DNA of 64,000 bases from Undaria pinnatifida (GCA_012845835.1 JABAKD010000005.1:3917155-3981154), one strand, 5' to 3'. Shown: positions 23,201-31,929, counted from the stretch's first letter. Notes: generated by a model from the letters alone, not told the origin. A program made the numbers and translations.

Positions 23201-23569
23201 ATTCTGGTCTGCGGATATCTGGGTTTTCGTATTGTACGCGGGAGGCTCTACTGATATCATATGCGTTTGATTCTTCTTGAGGTGTATGGTGGGTGGTTTG
23301 CCTCGCGGAGGCAGTCGACGATGATAAGGACACACCAACAATTCGAACAAGAGTCTTACCTCGGTGTCGAGAACGCTGACGATTAGACGGTAAGGCTGCG
23401 GCAGGCTGTCCAGGAAAGCCCGATCCGGGTCACAGAAATCTTTGGGGGCGGCTACGTCGAGCGCCGCGACTAGCCTCCTCCAGGCTATTCGCCGCCTGCC
23501 ACGGCGTACGACACCGCGCGTTTTGAGTTGGTACGGCTTGGGTACGGAGTTATTTTTATTCGACACCGT
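11067..23569 (-). CDS. WD40 beta-propeller protein gene, WDR93-like (7 exons, both ends open)
   Basis: A gene on the minus strand rebuilt from seven exons: 23569-23360, 20997-20467, 17914-17770, 16747-15094, 13028-12824, 12338-12141 and 11249-11067. All introns are GT-AG, and reading phase agrees at all six junctions, giving 1042 codons without a stop. WD-type strands are visible (LFTGGQDGSVCL, LSPDGKRLAVSLSGG, AIGTENGGVYLSD, VTALAF joined across an intron to RFLFSGSADEMVQI, and GRMVAYDLVSG). The first exon has LPQPYRLI and the second starts IVDRAWAII, a pair that I recall from WDR93-like ciliary proteins. If so, it acts in the axoneme. The start codon lies upstream, since exon 1 opens at an acceptor; the 3' end is unresolved. 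Introns of 0.5-3.2 kb carry mobile elements. Being a WD40 gene is firm; the subfamily is moderate. Confidence 0.8.
11434..11503 (+). repeat. (TTGGG)n array, about 14 units
   Basis: Almost pure GGGTT/TTGGG pentamer run with one TTGGA variant. It replaces the 3' part of the duplicated exon copy at 11504-11616. Confidence 0.85.
11504..11616 (-). pseudogene. Decayed duplicate of WD40 exon 7
   Basis: The same acceptor context (TGCAATTCAAG) leads into a frame with GSRSSRFGVRSAADRFWAL, parallel to GSRSDRLGVWSAADVLWAL in exon 7. It runs into the (CCCAA)n array without a donor, so it is probably a non-functional tandem exon copy. If spliced it would be in phase 0. The homology extends into the intron upstream. 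Confidence 0.65.
12141..12338 (-). CDS. WD40 gene, exon 6
   Basis: Acceptor TCTTTGTTAAG, donor GAGAAG followed by GTGGGAAAA; 66 codons, phase 0 at both ends. It opens DASGRMVAYDLVSGSMLGVL, a typical blade strand pair, then a Gly/Pro loop and HIAVAIPVPEEK. It continues exon 5 without a break (LAFAQ then DASGRMVAY). Confidence 0.75.
12824..13028 (-). CDS. WD40 gene, exon 5
   Basis: Acceptor GGGTATAG, donor GCGCAG followed by GTGAGGAAG (near-consensus). 205 nt take one base from the preceding split codon and end in phase 0. The peptide RFLFSGSADEMVQIHHIART is followed by a Ser run from (AGC)n (12927-12956 region), then GIVRVACLQETPLAFAQ. The junction with exon 4 completes a canonical WD blade. 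Confidence 0.8.
13540..13733 (+). repeat. GATC-rich minisatellite, unit about 9 bp
   Basis: Around twenty units of TATATGATC/TGTGTGATC/TGTATGATC. It lies in intron 4 of the WD40 gene (between exons 4 and 5). Both strands stay open only because the 9-bp unit preserves frame. Confidence 0.85.
14097..14549 (-). mobile_element. Family B element B11 containing a (GGA)n expansion
   Basis: Ends are GATGCATGCTACGATAGAGC and TCTAGCGCAGCATGCGTC, the family B TIRs with TGCATGC variants. The left interior has TTTTTTTTCGTCAG and GAATGACGGACC. The middle is a GGA/GAC array (14281-14499), absent from other copies. Intron 4 of the WD40 gene. Confidence 0.6.
14281..14499 (+). repeat. (GGA)n microsatellite, about 70 units
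   Basis: GGA with scattered GAC, AAG and GCA variants. Open in several frames (poly-Glu, poly-Arg, poly-Pro, poly-Leu), all artefacts. Confidence 0.9.
14650..14790 (+). repeat. Family C repeat, copy 5
   Basis: CAGCGTAGCTTTACAGTTCC, ATCGAGAAATTGAACAG, GGGGTCGCTCGCGCGGGTG and AAAGCCCCCTACTTTAGCC. Directly downstream of B11. Confidence 0.6.
15094..16747 (-). CDS. WD40 gene, exon 4 (large, Gly/Glu-rich loops)
   Basis: Acceptor CTTCCTCACAG; donor GGGAGGAG followed by GTGGGCAG. 1654 nt, about 551 codons with split codons at both ends. WD-type strands: RAVCFVDIPEVGTECSLSPD and GKRLAVSLSGGRVGTWVLP near the N-terminal side, RLVPAFHVAHVELLS in the middle, LPPLVAIGTENGGVYLSD and HRARVTALAFQG at the end. 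Between blades are long acidic or Gly loops, several coded by microsatellites ((CCA/TGG)n at 15530-15575 and 15705-15795; a GAG/GGG tract at 15265-15390). A basic helix EEKLRAKELEEYRRRLAAGE sits mid-exon. The loops make the protein much longer than typical relatives. Confidence 0.85.
17770..17914 (-). CDS. WD40 gene, exon 3
   Basis: Acceptor CATGTTTTTAG; donor ATCAGAG followed by GTGAAATAA. 145 nt leave one base, completed by exon 4 (G plus AT, Asp). The peptide begins LLFTGGQDGSVCLRLAG. Joined to the exon 2 tail (VVTVEWDRQGE) it forms a blade-like strand, supporting the order. Confidence 0.8.
18287..18358 (-). mobile_element. Family A fragment A7
   Basis: GACTGATTCTACGATAGCCC, then the AACGAACGTTTCATGGCTGC and GACACAAGGAAGGATG blocks; the rest is absent. 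It lies in intron 2 of the WD40 gene, just left of the inverted-repeat element with telomeric repeats. Confidence 0.7.
18404..18803. mobile_element. Inverted-repeat element carrying a telomere-repeat array
   Basis: The left arm 18404-18437 (ACAAATCGTACCAAATAAAG, then TACCAAATATATTT) is mirrored at 18771-18803 (AAATATATTTGGTACTTTAT, then CTGGTATGATGTGT). About 30 of 34 positions pair, including an uninterrupted 18-bp core. The arms enclose the CCCTAA array and a GC-rich piece ending near 18725. It looks like a 400-bp TIR element that has captured or grown telomeric repeats. Intron 2 of the WD40 gene. Confidence 0.65.
18513..18682. repeat. Interstitial telomere-type array, (CCCTAA/CCCCAA)n
   Basis: About 28 units of CCCTAA mixed with CCCCAA and CTCTAA variants. 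Genes lie on both sides, so this is not a chromosome end. It supports TTAGGG as the probable telomere repeat of the organism. Confidence 0.9.
18877..18994. mobile_element. Family E TIR element, copy 1 (second at 33619-33725)
   Basis: 118 bp between TACTATTTACGGGGAACCCT and its inverse ATCGTCCTCCGTAAATAGTA. The interior (ACACAAAAACCTATATATTC, ATCTATTTTTACGAACAAAT) is the reverse of the 33619 copy. A very small MITE-like family. Confidence 0.7.
19008..19112 (-). mobile_element. Family A fragment A11 (internally deleted)
   Basis: Retains GGGGTGGGGCAAGGGGTAT, CGGCCGAGACCTGGTTTCAC and a TIR remnant TTACCATAGAACGACT. The other end is missing. Confidence 0.55.
19555..19720 (-). repeat. Dispersed repeat G, inverse copy
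   Basis: GTGCGGCAGATTCTAAGAAA, CTGAGCTCCTACCGTGAGGA, CACCCGAAATACGACTTCGA and AGGCATTCGTTCGCGC are the reverse complement of blocks at 43190-43320 and 55365-55450. Intron 2 of the WD40 gene. Confidence 0.6.
20160..20345 (-). repeat. Segment duplicated at 34430-34640
   Basis: CTTTTACTCTCCAGCTCA, CGTAAGAG, CCTCAGCAACCTTCTG, CAGGTGT and TTTTTTTATCGCG occur in the same order at 34430-34640. On the minus strand it reads as a short helical peptide (VQKVAEAKQSLLRFELES), so it may be an eroded exon of a duplicated coiled-coil gene, or a repeat that resembles one. Confidence 0.5.
20467..20997 (-). CDS. WD40 gene, exon 2
   Basis: Acceptor CTTCAACGCAAACAG, donor GGAGAG followed by GTGAGGACG; 177 codons, phase 0 at both ends. 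It starts IVDRAWAIIVERHPELD, a helical segment continuing the LPQPYR helix of exon 1. It is followed by a disordered stretch with at least four imperfect KAPA-type repeats (KKAPAKVNGDG, KAPANV, KKAPATVKGDG, KKAPAQL), then VVTVEWDRQGE, the first half of a blade completed by exon 3. Confidence 0.75.
20998..23359. other. WD40 gene intron 1; no further gene seen
   Basis: About 2.4 kb. It includes a family-B-like remnant (21690-21790), a T-rich TTCTTTTCGTTT tract (22255-22345) and AT-rich sequence. No exon with good splice sites was found on either strand. Confidence 0.5.
23360..23569 (-). CDS. WD40 gene, exon 1 (first recognisable)
   Basis: Acceptor CACGGCATAG, donor ACCGAG followed by GTAAGACTC (near consensus); 70 codons, phase 0 at the donor. 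A basic N-terminal part (KTRGVVRRGRRRIAWRRL) is followed by DPDRAFLDSLPQPYRLIVSV. The LPQPYR helix is the main reason for suggesting a WDR93-like protein. There is an in-frame stop just upstream of the acceptor and no ATG, so the true first exon lies further right and was not found. Confidence 0.65.
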
Positions 23570-23750
23570 CTATGCCGTGGTTGGTTGCTGTCGGTGAACG
23601 AGGACGTTTGGGCTCCACCCACGGTATCTTGGGTGATGCGTAGAGACCAAGGGTATGACAATGTAGTAGTATCATGCCCCCATTTTAATTACTGGGTTTG
23701 AGCCACTCGCACTACTAGGGACTCTGTACTTCACGGCGGGGGTAACTGCT

Positions 23751-23979
23751 TACCGTATTCTACACAAGATAACACACCCACACAAGATACCACCCCCCCC
23801 ACAGAATACGACACACCGGTGATAATTTTTGGGGCTCGAAATATAGCGCCTTAGTCTAATACCAAGTAATATGGCGACAGAAGATTCCACACCCCCCACA
23901 GGATACCACCCCCGGTGATAATATTTTCAAGCGCTCAAATGTATCACCGGGGGTGTGTTATCTTGTGTAGAATACGGTA
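23751..23979. mobile_element. TIR element with perfect 29-bp inverted ends
   Basis: The left end TACCGTATTCTACACAAGAT (23751-23779) is exactly mirrored at 23951-23979. The 229-bp element has an interior with CACCCCC-rich runs, ACCGGTGATAAT and ATTTTCAAGCGCTCAAA. The ends begin and finish with TA, compatible with a TA target duplication as in mariner-type elements (inference). A half copy lies at 27497-27570. Confidence 0.8.
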
Positions 23980-23989
23980 GTCTAGGGCT

Positions 23990-24178
23990 TTTTGTCTTTG
24001 TTTTGCGCAGTTTACCGTATACCATGCCATCTGCGGAATTGTTTTTTGCAAAATTAGACCAGCACGAAAGCTCAAGATCCCAGGGGAATAGGGGGGGGGT
24101 CACTCGCGCGAGTGACCCCGAGCGGCTGCCAAAATAATCCCCAAAAAAGAGACCCCCCCCTCCACCGTAGCCTTGGCA
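23990..24178 (+). repeat. Family C repeat, copy 6 (most intact palindrome)
   Basis: TACCATGCCATCTGCGGAAT, GCACGAAAGCTCAAGATC and a perfect 22-bp palindrome centred on GTCACTCGCGCGAGTGAC at 24099-24120. Then AAAAAAGAGACCC and CACCGTAGCCTTGGC. Confidence 0.65.
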
Positions 24179-25984
24179 TGCATGCTGATTTTTTTTCATC
24201 ATGTTATTTTTTTTCATCCTCCGGTGGATGGGGAAACAAAAGGTAAGGTTTATTTTAGGGTTAGGTTTGTTTGTGTGGAAATGGTGTTCGATTCTCTGAA
24301 GGCGTTTTGTAATCTAGAAAAGTCCCCGTGGGGAGGGACGCGAACGAACGGGGTAGACAGCGCGGGGTACCCGTGTCCTCATTGCTCATCTTCTGGGTGC
24401 TTCAAGTCGTCCCATCTCTCCGTTGGCTCGCTGCTTGGACGCAACACAGACAGGCAATAATAGTATCATACCCGGTACCAACTATGGTACACTGCATAAA
24501 TAACAGTGAGAAGAGTTTGTGTTTGTTTTCATTTTCAGGGCAATACCTACCGGTACCGACGGCAACGAGGGACGACACATATGGCGGGTAAAGAAACTGA
24601 CAGCTTAGGACTCCCGATGATGTTCCCAGGCCATCCCCGAGTTTGCTACCTGGTAGGTGGATATGGATCATATTGGCTCTGCGTAAATTGCGGGGATGTA
24701 CCCAGAACACCCCCGAGGTTTCCATCCCCTAGGTTCCCACCCATCCCCGAGGTTCCCATGTTGATATGGATCACAAGGTTGTACGCAAAATCCGGGGATG
24801 TTTCTACGATATCCCCAGGTTTCCTAGGTGGGCGTGGATTCTAGGTTTTACGTGTAAGTATGGCTGTCACACAGCAGCTCGTCGTGGTAGGCTCTACAGG
24901 CAACCGGCAGGTCGATGTCGATTTACTGCTGTGCGATTCTATAGAGTCCGTCATTCTGATACAATATCTGAACCAAGCAGCAGCAGGAAAAAGCCCGCAC
25001 GGCACGCCTACAGCAGTATAGCAGTATTATTAGAGCACATCGAGGGCGAAAGGTTCCTCAGGGACTGTCGAATTGAGGTAGTAGTGGCGGACATGCTCGA
25101 TGCGCCTAGTCTGTACTGCATTCGGGATATTTTCTTTTTTTGTAGCTTGTGACCGCAGGCTATAGACTAGACTAGACTGCAGGGAAATTATCTACTACAC
25201 ATGATAATCCAATAGTCTAATGAACACCATCATCACCGAGGCTTGTATGTGCATACGAGGGGTTTAGGGCGATTCAAGCAAGCATCACAGCAGCACGAAA
25301 CTCGCAAGCCTTCACACATTGGACAGCTCGCGATCTGGATGCTCACAATCTACGTATATCCATCTAGATCCTACCTTACTTAGCCGTTAAGATTTGTTTT
25401 GCAAGAAGAGAGGTACCGTACCATACAGATCCCGCACTGAAAATACGTGCGTGAGAGCGTCTCAATAAAGGATACCGATCCCACCCGGATGGCAAACAAT
25501 AGTTAGATCGTCCAGGCCACACATACATCTGCAGCATCTCCCCCTAAGATATCTAAAGCATCATCTGGGGATCTGGTCTGTCGCGTGCGTTCAATCTTGG
25601 GGCATGGGTCGGTGGGAAAGCACTGACGCATTTCGCCCTGCCCGGGAAAAAACAGAGGCTCACTAGAAACCGAAAGATCGACACAGCCTGCGGGCGCAGC
25701 AATAGTAGTAGCCGATTTCTCGCCCGGACATAGACTAAAGAGTTGGAGGCCATAGGTGAACGGGGCGATCAATAGGAGGAGGAGTTTTCAATACCTGTGT
25801 CGTGCGCGCATCGTATCTTTTTACTCAACACATTGATTCTCGAGGAATCGACGATTGATCGATCGACAGACTAGGCTATGCGTACGAGTAGCTTTCTCGT
25901 CCTGGTAACTGGAATTGGAGGCCAAAAAGGCCAAACGGATTATCGTGCCAATGATCTGCAAGAGAGGGTTTGGATCTCCAAAAT
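24179..25984. other. No gene seen
   Basis: A remnant of the SINE-like tail (TTTCATCCTCCGGTGGATGG near 24215) and a short repeated CATCCCCGAG block (24630-24750). A minus-strand frame at 25503-25772 has no recognisable motif or splice context. Confidence 0.5.
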
Positions 25985-26160
25985 ATATTATAAAAATTAA
26001 AATACACTCCAGCTAGCTGTGAGATCGAAGATTTCGTCGAAACTCATCTTTGCAAGCTGTGTGTGATACTCCGATCGCGCGCATTACGAGTTGTGTGTCC
26101 TCATTAAGGATATAGGTCGGCGACTCCCCTTACAGCTACAGTGTAGCTATCAGGGTCAAC
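25985..26160 (-). repeat. Dispersed repeat F, copy 2
   Basis: Reverse of 9596-9785: AAAATACACTCCAGCTAGCT, TTTCGTCGAAACTCATCTT, TCCTCATTAAGGATATAGG and AGCTACAGTGTAGCTATCAG. Confidence 0.65.
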
Positions 26161-27096
26161 AGGATGATATATATGGCACGGCTTTTACACACATGAGTAC
26201 ATGTCGTGTGGGATCTGTATGATACCTGGTTCGCCTCTTGCACAGCGGCAACTATATGATCTATTAGCAGATGATCTACTAGATCGTGATCTGTTCCATG
26301 TGCGATACGTATATAGTTTTCTCTTGCTGGCAACTGGAATTGGAGGTCAGCGTCACGGGGGAAAGGATATTAGCCACCCATCGACACCCAGCACATCTAA
26401 TGTCAGTGCTGATTCTTCGTCCTTGAGAGATGCAAACTCTGCGGCTACAAATTACGAAGGACAGATCCTGGATCCTGGATCGTACCTGGTACTCGCATGC
26501 CTGGTACATGGTACATCTATGAGTTGGAGGAGTCTTCAATGCCTCAATATCTGTACCTGGTTGTATACGAAGTAGTACTTGAATTTGTGTGTTTACCATG
26601 AAAATGGTCTGCGCACACAATCTCGAACAGTCTGTCAGCGTGTATCAGGAAGAGCTAAAACCTCCAAGTAAGGTCCAACCTTCGCTGCGGAGGAGGCGAC
26701 CGGCGCATATGAAGCACGAAATCGACACACCACGGTATCCCGCGCGGATTGGACCGCGTCAAAGGTTCATAACAGCAGAGTGTTCTGTTTTCCGGTATCC
26801 TATCATAGGATAAGCTCGGATACGCCCATCATGACTATTTCACGATATATAGACTATATAGACTACTACTATGCTCGTAAATGTAAACACCGTTTGAATT
26901 TTATGGTAAAATTGCAACGGTATTTACATTTCCGTCCGACTGGTCTACTGTACCAGGCGTCTGCTGTAGTCTGACATACATCGACCTTGTTGTTCTGTGC
27001 AGTTCGTAGCAGGCCTGACTGTCCTTTCATCAAAGTCCCTCCTTCGCGGAGCAACCGCAACAGCTATAGTCTTCGAACCTGTGATCCGCGAACCTC
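26161..27096. other. No gene seen
   Basis: TAACTGGAATTGGAGG (25907) recurs as CAACTGGAATTGGAGG (26330). A hairpin-like TTTACATTTCCG/AAATGTAAACAC pair lies near 26880-26935. No coding signal. Confidence 0.45.
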
Positions 27097-28000
27097 TTGA
27101 CCAAGTACTCCGTCTCATCCTCGCGCAAGGTCAGCCCGACTGCGCCGAAGGCGGACTTGAGCGCGCCCAAAGATACGTACTTTGGTCCGTCTCTAAGTCG
27201 GTCTATAATCACGTCTGCCCGGTGTACTCCGACCAACTCACGCCGAGCGCGTTGCCGCAGGCGCGAGAACGCATACTGCCCAGCAGAGGAAGACATGCCC
27301 TATGTTGACTTTTACCGAGACTGTTGTTGTTGTTCTTGGCTGCTGTCTTTCGTTGGCGGCCTGCCCACTGCTGTGGACGGGGTGGAGGAGGCTGGAACAC
27401 TGCTGTTAGCTTCGTATATCCGGAGGTTAGCTGGATGGAGTTCCTTCACCGAAGTTGCCGTTATTGTTATTTGGCCGTTACTACAGTAGGTCCCCTCCCC
27501 CCACAGGATACCACACCCGGTGATAATATTTTCAAGCGCTCAAAAATGGGTAAGATTTGGCGCTAAAATATTGGAAGAACGTCAAAGATCGAGATGATAT
27601 CCAGAACCCAAAATCCCAAACCAGGTCGTCTTATCACGTTGTCGCAGCAGTCTTTATGCAGCAAGCAGTCGGGCTGCTAGTGATCACTCGTCCACTGCGT
27701 CCAAGCGTGCACTTCGACAAGCTCACGCCGGTCGCGGCGCCGCAGGCGCAAGCTCGCATGATAGCCAGCAGACAGAGGGAGGCATGTGACTCATGGTGGC
27801 CTATAACGAAAGTATGTATTATGTTGCATTGTTCTTGGTCGCCGCCAAATTTTGCTGACAAACCGTTGTTTTTTTTGCCGTTACTATTCTTTTGTGCCGA
27901 GATCTTGGAAGCACATCATCGAGAGGTATCCGCATTCGGTCAGTAACCCATGGCATGATGGGCAGCAGAGGAAGGCATGCTGTATGGCGGTCTGCTGTAC
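27097..28000. repeat. Dispersed repeat H cluster
   Basis: 27220-27300 (CTCACGCCGAGCGCGTTGCC, CAGCAGAGGAAGACATGCC) resembles 27718-27790 (CTCACGCCGGTCGCGGCGCC, CAGCAGACAGAGGGAGGC). TTGCCGTTACT with GAGATCTTGGAAG, then CATCATCGAGAGG, recurs at 27880, 32610 and 33890. It also holds the half copy of the 23751 element. Non-coding or long decayed. Confidence 0.5.
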
Positions 28001-28782
28001 ACCGAAATTACTGTACATTGATTGGTCTTGGCAGGTTGTACACCGAATTTGCTGGCAGTTTGCCTTGAGGAAGGGATGGAGGCCGGAGCAAAATTATTTA
28101 CTTCCGAGAGTGACGACGGTGCTATTATTATTGGCTACCATTCTGTCCGGAAATATAGAGACTAAGCACCTTTTGTAAATTAATAATAAAAAAGCACGGG
28201 CGGGTGGGCGGGAAATCAGCCAGTCTATATCGCACCTTGAACCTGTCTCGCTGACGATGCTTCTCTCTTCTCTGCGTGCTTCGCTTGCTAGTCAGCAACA
28301 AGACAAACTGATCCAAGGTTCCCTTTGCTATACCAGGACAAGTACAAGTAACCACCCGCGTTGATCTCATTGGTCACCGTGCGATAACCCCAAACCTCTT
28401 TCGTATATACAAAACCCTTATTTTCTCGTGCCTCGATAATAATACGCTTTGTGTTTTGCTTTGGAAGTTGTATCATATTAAGGCGCACCCCCCGCTCGCA
28501 GCACATGGGGCGGAGAGCGGGGCAGGCCACCGGGGCTGCTCCAACAGCAGCCCCACGCTATCGTCCGTAACCCTGAGGCAACTTCCATCCCAACTGGCAA
28601 TGTCGAGCTTTCGACGCCAGCCTCCACTTATGGTATTTGGCTCAGCTTACGGACGCATTACGTCCCTCCCCTACCCCCTTTGCTGTACCCTACGATGCGC
28701 ACGTCAAGATCCAAGTTCTCATTTCTATCCGCCTGGCACAAACAATAAGGTTGCGTACTAGCTGCAGTAGTTACGTCGACTT
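28001..28782. other. No gene seen; flank of the retroelement
   Basis: No terminal repeat matching the right flank of the retroelement was found. Only short frames. Confidence 0.4.
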
Positions 28783-29813
28783 CTACCCCTCCAGCTTTGG
28801 AATGGGGTTAACTTGCCCCCAATCTGTACCCTGCCCCGGCTGGATCCCGTTACCCATCCCCTCCTGGGCCATTACATTTGCCACCCAGCTGGCATCCTTC
28901 CCGTGGCTACGAACGTACACCTTATACGCATCAGACGCCCACCGGCCCTCCCGTTGCAACGTCTCTTGGGAGGCACCCCCTGCTGACAAGTGCGTTGCGT
29001 CTCCAATCCTAAGGGAGTGCAGAGCGTACTCATCCGCCCGCACGCCCGCCAACGCAACCACTTCTCGCAGGGTTACCGTCGCTTGTTGCTTTGTCCTCAT
29101 GGACCATCTGCCACCACCACTGCCATACGCCACCAGGGGAGCCGACGAGGACAAGAACAAATACCAAGACATCAACCCGAGCATAAGATCGACAGCACCG
29201 CCACCGGCCCCCACGTGCTTCGGTGAACCCACCCGAACGTGCGAAATAACCGCCCCTTTGCGCAACTGGTCGCCCTTAGACCCACGAATCGAACCTCGAC
29301 GCGATCGGCTCTCGACCATTGCGCCACCCCCAACTGTGCCCGACCGCGAAAGTAAGCCACGTCTGCCCGCCGTAAACAATACGTTTCGTGGATACGCGAC
29401 CGGGTTTCCGCGAACATTTCGGACGCGCGGGTCAAAAAACAAAACGACGCACACAACGCAAGCAACAACACGCGCCCCCGGTTACGCCAAGCAGGGATAA
29501 AAGTTTCACCAGCAAGGATCATAGCCCACGACACGGGCCGACGCACGGTCGCCTGATTACCCACTTCGGCATGCGAGCGCGCCGCACCTTTGAGGGCGCT
29601 TGCGATGACGAGGTGAGTGGTGTCGAGCTCGAAACCGCGTGAAACGCGATGAAAAAACTTGATGGTCGACAGATGGCTTTCGATGGTTGCCGACCGCAGT
29701 TTCTTGGTAGCAAACGCGTGCGCTACGTACTCAAACAAATGCCACACGTTGGTCATATCGTAAATGTCGCGATCAAGAAAGACGGGAACACCAGAACGTA
29801 CCCAAAAGTCCAA
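28783..29813 (-). pseudogene. Retroelement tyrosine recombinase region
   Basis: Two overlapping frames (29172-29813 and 28783-29454). The N-terminal core-binding part has ATIESHLSTIKFFH. The catalytic set is visible: Arg in ASFCFLTRASEMFA, GSKGDQ (a motif of this recombinase group), His-Arg in LHSLRIGDATHLSAGG, and Tyr in GRWASDAYKVYVRSH. All R-H-R-Y residues are present although the frame is broken near 29290. Confidence 0.9.
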
Positions 29814-30745
29814 CCATGCGCCAAAATATCAATACCCCAAGTAAGCTCGTTCGGTCGAGGCCGCAACGGCGTGTCGCATGAGTCCGAGGCCAACACCGAA
29901 GTACAGAGAGAAAAGCCGATGGTCCCCAGTTCCCGAACCTGCCACGGGACGTTGGGACGAACGGCGCGCATTATATCAAGAACGGAGCCGCAATCCCAGC
30001 GAGAGATACCGTCGGCGGCAGCGTTGTGGATACCACGCACATGCGTCGCCTCGAAATGCCATCCAGATGACACTTCGAGAACGCCGAGGAGACGTATGAG
30101 GGCATCGGAACGCGGTTCCAGTCCCCCCCGACACCGCCGCACCCAATGCACGGCAGCCTCGTTGTCTCCCCGCAACAAAACACAATCTCTCGTCGCTGGC
30201 GGTCGATCGGCACACGACACTAGGACAAGTCCCGACACAACCATGCCCAAAAGTTCAATCAAGTTGATAGATAAGTCGTCCACGACGCGGCCGGACTTAC
30301 TCGAGCCACACAACCGTGACTGTTCCTGGGCTGTGAGATCATAGCGCCAGTAAGCACCGGTTTCGAGACAGTATCCCCCGACGGTGGTTTTTGACGTGTC
30401 GTCCGAGAACAATGTACGTTGTGCCGGGCGCTCCAGCAAATGATACATCGGCGCCGAAAACACCCCGCCGCGGGCGTGAGCACCTTTGTCAACAAACCAC
30501 TGCCAGAACTCGAGATCCGCATGGAACTCGGGCCCAAGGGCAACACGCCGCCCCGGATTGGCCATTCGGCCAGCGAAGTGATCACCGGCTGCGATGCGCG
30601 GCATCCCAACCGAAGCCAACAAACGATGCACGAAAAAAGACCCGAGTGGAACGGCAAAAGAGATGCGCATGAGGAAACCCGCCAGCTGTGACACCTGCTT
30701 CGCTGAAGCATCGGTGCGAGTCGGGGGCCACTCCGCTGAAAGCAA
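29753..30745 (-). pseudogene. Retroelement RNase H region
   Basis: A single frame of 330 codons. The N-terminal 150 residues are the polymerase connection (QVSQLAGFLMRISFAVPLGS). RNase H features: TLFSDDTSKTTVGGY (first Asp), INLIELLGM (Glu), LLRGDNEAAVHW (Asp) and HNAAADGISRW (last Asp), the usual D-E-D-D order. Ends at the next frame change. Confidence 0.85.
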
Positions 30746-30761
30746 TCGCAGCTTAAGACGC

Positions 30762-31733
30762 TTATATGGCGGCGACGTGACCGTAAGCCTCTGTGCCCAC
30801 TAACCAGCCCAGCACTTCGAGACGCATGCCCCAGTTAGCGATTTTGCTGGCGGACAAAAGAGGAGGGTCGGACGCGCCACGTACGCCCAACAAGCGAAAG
30901 TAGTCCGACGCCAACGATTGCACAGCCCGCATACAGCGACGACCGTCCGGCCACCACTGAACCTCGACAAGAATGCCGTCGTCTACGTAGTACCGCACAA
31001 AAAAACGACTCCCGGCGTAGCCGTCGCTACCGGAAACGGTTCGACAATCGCGAGAGAGGGACCTAACCGAACCCCCCCGCGGCGGGGCAAGACGCACGTG
31101 TTCGACGGCAGCCGCCCTTTGTGCCCCTTGTGGGGGAACGGCCGCATCTTGAAACGTAGAGTGGGTGTGGGCATATTCCAGCGCAGAAGCCTTCAGCCGC
31201 CAGAACCCGGGGCTATTACGCCACCCGGATTGCAAGCGAAGATCCACAACTACGTATCCGCCCATCGGGTACGCAAACACCGGCGCCCCTGCCGCGAGTC
31301 AACTAAGACTTGACGAAAGGCGTCTTTCACGTCAACGCGGCAACGGACGATTCTAGCTGTGGGACCGTGCATCTGCCGCAGAAGCAACACCCGTAATAAC
31401 ACATCCCGAAGCACATGACCGAGCTCGCAGGAGGGGGCGGAGGAAAAATCGGTATCGCCGTTAACGCTGGAATGGCCGCCTGCGCGCGCAAACGTGATAT
31501 CGTGAGTGTTGCGAAACAATGATGCGAAACTTCGGCTTACGTGCGACGGCCAACGGCGAAACACGTAAACCCCGAATATCAGACGCGGAACTTAACTTAA
31601 ACACCAAAACCCGACCGTGCACAACGTCAGCACATATATTTTGGTGAACAACAACGGCATGGGGGGCGACGCTTTGTTGTTTCATTGCCGTTACTGCTAT
31701 ATTTGGGCTGAAATGTTGGAACGGCATGCTCAA
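30762..31733 (-). pseudogene. Retroelement reverse transcriptase region
   Basis: Three overlapping frames (31461-31733, 31250-31564, 30762-31280). Motifs in order: GLRVSPLAVARKPKFRII (template-grip region), VDVKDAFRQV (motif A, first catalytic Asp), LQSGWRNSPGFW (motif B) and FVRYYVDDGIL (motif C, YVDD). ASKIANWGMRLEVLGWLVG follows, as expected for the primer-grip/thumb region. The frame changes prevent a single product. Confidence 0.9.
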
Positions 31734-31753
31734 AGCGAAAGCTAGCTGTTGCT

Positions 31754-31929
31754 TACGCTATGCCTACAATGGGACTCGAAGGGTGCGCCAGCTAGCGTTG
31801 GGCTGCGAAAGCAACTGAGTTAAATCGACACACGACGCGTATGAAAATACGCGGAAGTGTGGTGAGCTAAATAAAGCTTTATTTTTCCCCATCCGCCGGA
31901 GGATAAAAAAAAAAAAAAAAAAAAAAAAA
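31754..31929 (+). mobile_element. SINE-like element, long copy with 13-bp target duplication
   Basis: Runs TACGCTATGCCTACAATGGG to GCTGCGAAAGCAACTGAGTT, then a 7-bp stem closed by GAAA (31836-31853, CGCGTAT/ATACGCG), GGAAGTGTGGTGAGCT, AATAAAGCTTTATTTTTC, the ATCCGCCGGAGGAT hairpin and a pure A tail of about 25. Direct repeats GCTAGCTGTTGCT at 31741-31753 and 31930-31942 are the target duplication. No open frame. No pol III A/B box that I trust. Confidence 0.85.

Larger units (their letters stand above)
28783..31733 (-). mobile_element. DIRS/Ngaro-like tyrosine-recombinase retroelement, frame-broken
   Basis: On the minus strand, in order: reverse transcriptase, RNase H, tyrosine recombinase. 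This order and enzyme set define YR retroelements, which integrate a circular intermediate by recombination instead of with an integrase. Coding is spread over overlapping frames with at least five frame changes (near 31510, 31265, 30750, 29790 and 29290), but almost no internal stops, so decay is recent or sequencing indels contribute. RNase H runs straight into the recombinase with no space for a DNA methyltransferase domain, which points towards Ngaro-like rather than DIRS1-like (from family knowledge). Terminal repeats were not found. SINE-like copies sit immediately beyond the 5' side. Confidence 0.9.

Noticed and set aside
31754-31929. Hammerhead or other self-cleaving ribozyme in the SINE-like element
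   Set aside because: The GAAA loop and GA/GAA internal loop looked suggestive, but the CUGANGA core and cleavage-site arrangement are absent.
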